A stretch of DNA of 41,102 bases from an uncultured Bacilli bacterium (GTDB lineage Bacteria > Bacillota_I > Bacilli_A > RF39 > UBA660), in contig CANQHF010000008.1 in NCBI GenBank assembly GCA_947623685.1, positions 1-41,102 of the forward strand. Reading direction: 5' to 3'. The translations under genes were made by a program, and so were the position numbers. The notes below the pieces were generated by a model that saw nothing but the letters and a program-made list of their open reading frames with translations, was not told where the DNA came from and did not search any database. Positions 39,280-41,102 of this stretch are shown piece after piece (position 1 is the stretch's first letter; each line of letters starts with the position of its first letter).

Positions 39280-41031
39280 ATTTCTTAAAAATTCATATAA
39301 ATCATTTGCTACTTTATAAGGTAAGTCTTCTTGTAATTCTTCTTTATTCAAGGTTTTTAGTTTTGTTATCGTTTTATATTTTTTTAATAACTCTTTTTTC
39401 CTTTTTGGCCCTATTCCTGGCACGTTATCCAAAATGCTTGATAAACTACCCTTACTTCTTATGTCTTTATGATAATTAATTGTGTAACGATGCACTTCAT
39501 CTTGAATTCTAGTAAGCAAATGAAATACATCCGATGTTTTATCTATGTTATATTCTTTTTCAGTACTTATCAAAGCGGTGGTGGTGTGTTTATCATTTTT
39601 CTTAAGTCCCAAAACGGGTATATCTAAATATAAACTATCTAATATATCTTTAGCGGCGTTAACTTGAATAATACCACCATCAACAATTATTAAATCTGGT
39701 CTTTCTAATTTTTCTGATAATACTCTATAATATCTTCTATAAATAACTTCCTGCATAGTATGATAATCATCTTTAGAATCCGAATTTATTTTATATTTGC
39801 GATATTCTTTTTTATCTGGTTTACCATCTTTAAAAACAATCATACCAGATACGGTAAAAGTACCAAATAAATGGGCGTTATCAAATACTTCAATTCTTCT
39901 TAAATTAGGAATACCAATTATTTTACCTAGTTGTTCATTTGCCAAAGTGGTCCTTTTTTCGTCTCTTATAATAAGTTCAAATTTTTCATCTAATACAATT
40001 TTAGCATTTAAATATGCCATATCAATTAATCTTTTTTTAATTCCTTTAGTAATTGTTATAACTTTGGTATTTAATGCTAAAGACAATAGTTTTACATCAA
40101 AATCTTGGCCAACTAATATTTCTTTTGGCACTTCGTTTTTATCATAAAAACTAGTAACAAAATAAGATAAAGTATCATCTATTTCATCAAATAAAGGAAA
40201 TACCTCACCATCTCTTTTATTTATTTTTCCATCTCTTAAATGTAAAACTTGAAATGATATATAATCGTTTTTAACATAGTAATTAATAACGTCACGATCT
40301 ACGTTATCAGTAAAAGTTATTTTTTGTTTTTCTAATACTTTATCTACGTATTCTAACATTTCTTTATACTCAATTGCTTTTTCAAAATTAAGATTAGAAG
40401 ATGCTTCATTCATTAAATTAACGATTTTTTTTCTTACTCCATCATAATTACCCTTTAAGAAACTTGTTATTTCGCTAATCATCTGATTAACGTAATTTAA
40501 ATCTATCTTTTTTTCACAATATCCCAAACACTCATTTAAATGATAATATAAACACACTTTTTTTTCCATTAACTTACATTTTCTAAGTGGATATATTCTA
40601 TTTAATAATTCTACTGTTTTTCTAGCAGCATTAGCGTTAGGATAAGGCCCAAATAATTTACCTTTATGATTTTTTATTTTTCTGGGTCTTGATATAATTA
40701 ATCTTGGGTATTTATCACTGGTTATTTCAATATATGGATAGGATTTATTATCCTTTAACAAAATATTATATTTAGGTGAATATTTTTTAATTAAATTTAT
40801 TTCTAAAAGTAATGATTCAACTTCGCTTGAAGTTACTATGTATTCAAAATCTTTAATGTTTTCAACCAAAGCCTTAGTTTTACCAGTATGTTCTTTATTA
40901 AAATAAGATGAAACTCTTTTCTTTAAGTTTTTAGCTTTACCAACATAAATTATGTTTCCGTTTTCATTTTTCATAAGATAACAACCTGGTTTGGTTGTTA
41001 GTAACTTTAATTTTTCCTTAATTTTATCCAT
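39268..41031 (-). CDS. uvrC: UvrABC system protein C
   Basis: KPGCYLMKNENGNIIYVGKAKNLKKRVSSYF GIY-YIG domain, RRIEVFDNAHLFGTFTVSGMIVF, IVDGGIIQVNAA, C-terminal HhH. Confidence 0.97.
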   Translation of the reverse strand: MDKIKEKLKLLTTKPGCYLMKNENGNIIYVGKAKNLKKRVSSYFNKEHTGKTKALVENIKDFEYIVTSSEVESLLLEINLIKKYSPKYNILLKDNKSYPYIEITSDKYPRLIISRPRKIKNHKGKLFGPYPNANAARKTVELLNRIYPLRKCKLMEKKVCLYYHLNECLGYCEKKIDLNYVNQMISEITSFLKGNYDGVRKKIVNLMNEASSNLNFEKAIEYKEMLEYVDKVLEKQKITFTDNVDRDVINYYVKNDYISFQVLHLRDGKINKRDGEVFPLFDEIDDTLSYFVTSFYDKNEVPKEILVGQDFDVKLLSLALNTKVITITKGIKKRLIDMAYLNAKIVLDEKFELIIRDEKRTTLANEQLGKIIGIPNLRRIEVFDNAHLFGTFTVSGMIVFKDGKPDKKEYRKYKINSDSKDDYHTMQEVIYRRYYRVLSEKLERPDLIIVDGGIIQVNAAKDILDSLYLDIPVLGLKKNDKHTTTALISTEKEYNIDKTSDVFHLLTRIQDEVHRYTINYHKDIRSKGSLSSILDNVPGIGPKRKKELLKKYKTITKLKTLNKEELQEDLPYKVANDLYEFLRNEKN

Positions 41032-41102
41032 AAAAACCTCACATTCCTTTCACTTCGTTCAAGGCACACATAGTCATGAAAAAATTGAATAAAATTTATT
41101 TT

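Noticed and set aside
41074-41102. Possible plus-strand ORF start atgaaaaaattgaataaaatttatttt at the window end
   Set aside because: Too short to judge, no obvious SD, truncated by the window.

Overview
AT-rich (low-GC Firmicutes/Bacilli-like, probably a spore-forming RF39/Mollicutes-related gut lineage; lineage is inference) chromosomal window. Most genes are on the minus strand. The backbone is the classical rpsT-gpr-spoIIP-(yqxA-like)-lepA-hemW-hrcA-grpE-dnaK-dnaJ-rsmE-mtaB neighbourhood known from Bacillus, interrupted by lineage-specific insertions: trpS with its own T-box and a tandem-repeat protein, and a ~15 kb accessory interval between rsmE and dnaJ. Also present are folA, thyA, murE, metG (Met T-box), pepF, a P-type ATPase, miaA, mutL, uvrC and a GH25 lysozyme. 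The most interesting segment is about 6.7-8.7 kb. It holds two paralogous secreted/surface proteins, each preceded by a near-identical promoter in which an exact 9-nt poly-G tract makes up most of the 16-nt -35/-10 spacer, the classic layout for phase variation by slipped-strand mispairing. Immediately next to it is an unannotated 26-aa hydrophobic peptide gene with a convergent small RNA (near-consensus promoter and strong terminator) that looks like a type I toxin-antitoxin locus. A 1092-aa protein built almost entirely of 13 near-identical helicase-associated-type repeats is the other notable element. No rRNA, tRNA, CRISPR array or transposase was recognised. All calls come from reading the sequence by eye; no database search was run.
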